From: a virus
Direction: 5' to 3' (one strand)
DNA length: 28,085 nucleotides
Virus record (IMG/VR): IMGVR_UViG_3300031227_000311
Coordinates: 1 to 28,085 of that record
Shown: piece by piece, positions 28,015 to 28,085 of the stretch
How positions within the stretch are numbered: the stretch's first letter is position 1
Layout of the letters: every line of letters starts with the position of its first letter
The notes under the pieces: model-generated
Database searches by the model: none
Seen by the model: the letters and a program-made list of their open reading frames with translations, nothing else
Told to the model about the DNA's origin: nothing
Program-made: the position numbers and the translations under genes

Positions 28015-28085
28015 TGGACAACTTATATCATATCGGTGATCCCGTGATGTATAAAGATAAGGATTGGGTGATAAATTCAGTCCAA
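28014..28085 (+). CDS. Partial ORF at the right edge
   Basis: ATG at 28014 after AAAGGAGCT, overlapping the previous stop by one base (TAATG). The 24 visible codons begin MDNLYHIGDPVMYKDKDWVI. The GDxVxYKxxxWVI pattern recalls small SH3-like phage proteins. It continues past the window. Confidence 0.5.
   Translation, partial: MDNLYHIGDPVMYKDKDWVINSVQ

Overview
The window is part of the genome, or prophage, of a tailed siphovirus (Caudoviricetes) with an HK97-type head. The DNA is AT-rich. Genes are packed with ATGA, GTGA or TAATG overlaps, and almost every start has a strong Shine-Dalgarno sequence. The tyrosine integrase resembles those of the Bacteroidetes/Chlorobi/Ignavibacteria group, while the strong ribosome binding sites and TTGACA-type promoters are unlike typical Bacteroides genes. 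The host is therefore uncertain: a low-GC bacterium, possibly of the FCB group.

Layout. (1) 1-19114, minus strand, read right to left. It starts with a small membrane protein, a RepL-like winged-helix protein, tRNA-Thr(UGU) and about nine small genes, including a putative small terminase subunit and an Ig-like lipoprotein. It continues with the large terminase, portal, prohead protease, major capsid protein, three unknown structural or decoration genes, connector and neck proteins, tail terminator, three tandem tail-tube paralogues, tail chaperone G with a -1 frameshift extension T, tape measure, and a partial distal tail protein at the left edge. A second strong promoter lies between the terminase and portal genes. 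(2) 19115-19917, a control region almost without genes, holding three 22-bp-phased palindromic repeats, several TTGAC-type promoters and two or three possible micro-ORFs. (3) 19918-22412, plus strand: a small protein, a very acidic 237-residue protein behind hairpins, a small phage protein, a terminator and the integrase. Near-identical short motifs on both sides of the integrase gene could be its arm-type sites. (4) 22436-26803, minus strand: a tight early-type operon with a PAPS-reductase-like enzyme, zinc-finger protein, degenerate HNH-like nuclease, small unknown proteins, a replication initiator with internal repeats that may be the origin, a membrane microprotein and a helix-turn-helix protein. 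(5) 26804-27123, a divergent control region with a TTGACA promoter whose spacer is filled by a 19-bp inverted repeat. (6) 27124-28085, plus strand: small proteins continuing past the right edge.

How the parts work together. The right-hand operon probably handles replication and takeover and is repressed at the 26978-26996 operator. The integrase block serves lysogeny. The left-hand operon packages and builds the particle. No recognisable CI-type repressor, holin or endolysin lies in the window. The least ordinary features are two independent replication-initiator-like genes each associated with repeats, the triple tail-tube set, the 27-bp direct repeats bracketing the tRNA cassette, and the control sequences shared between distant promoters.
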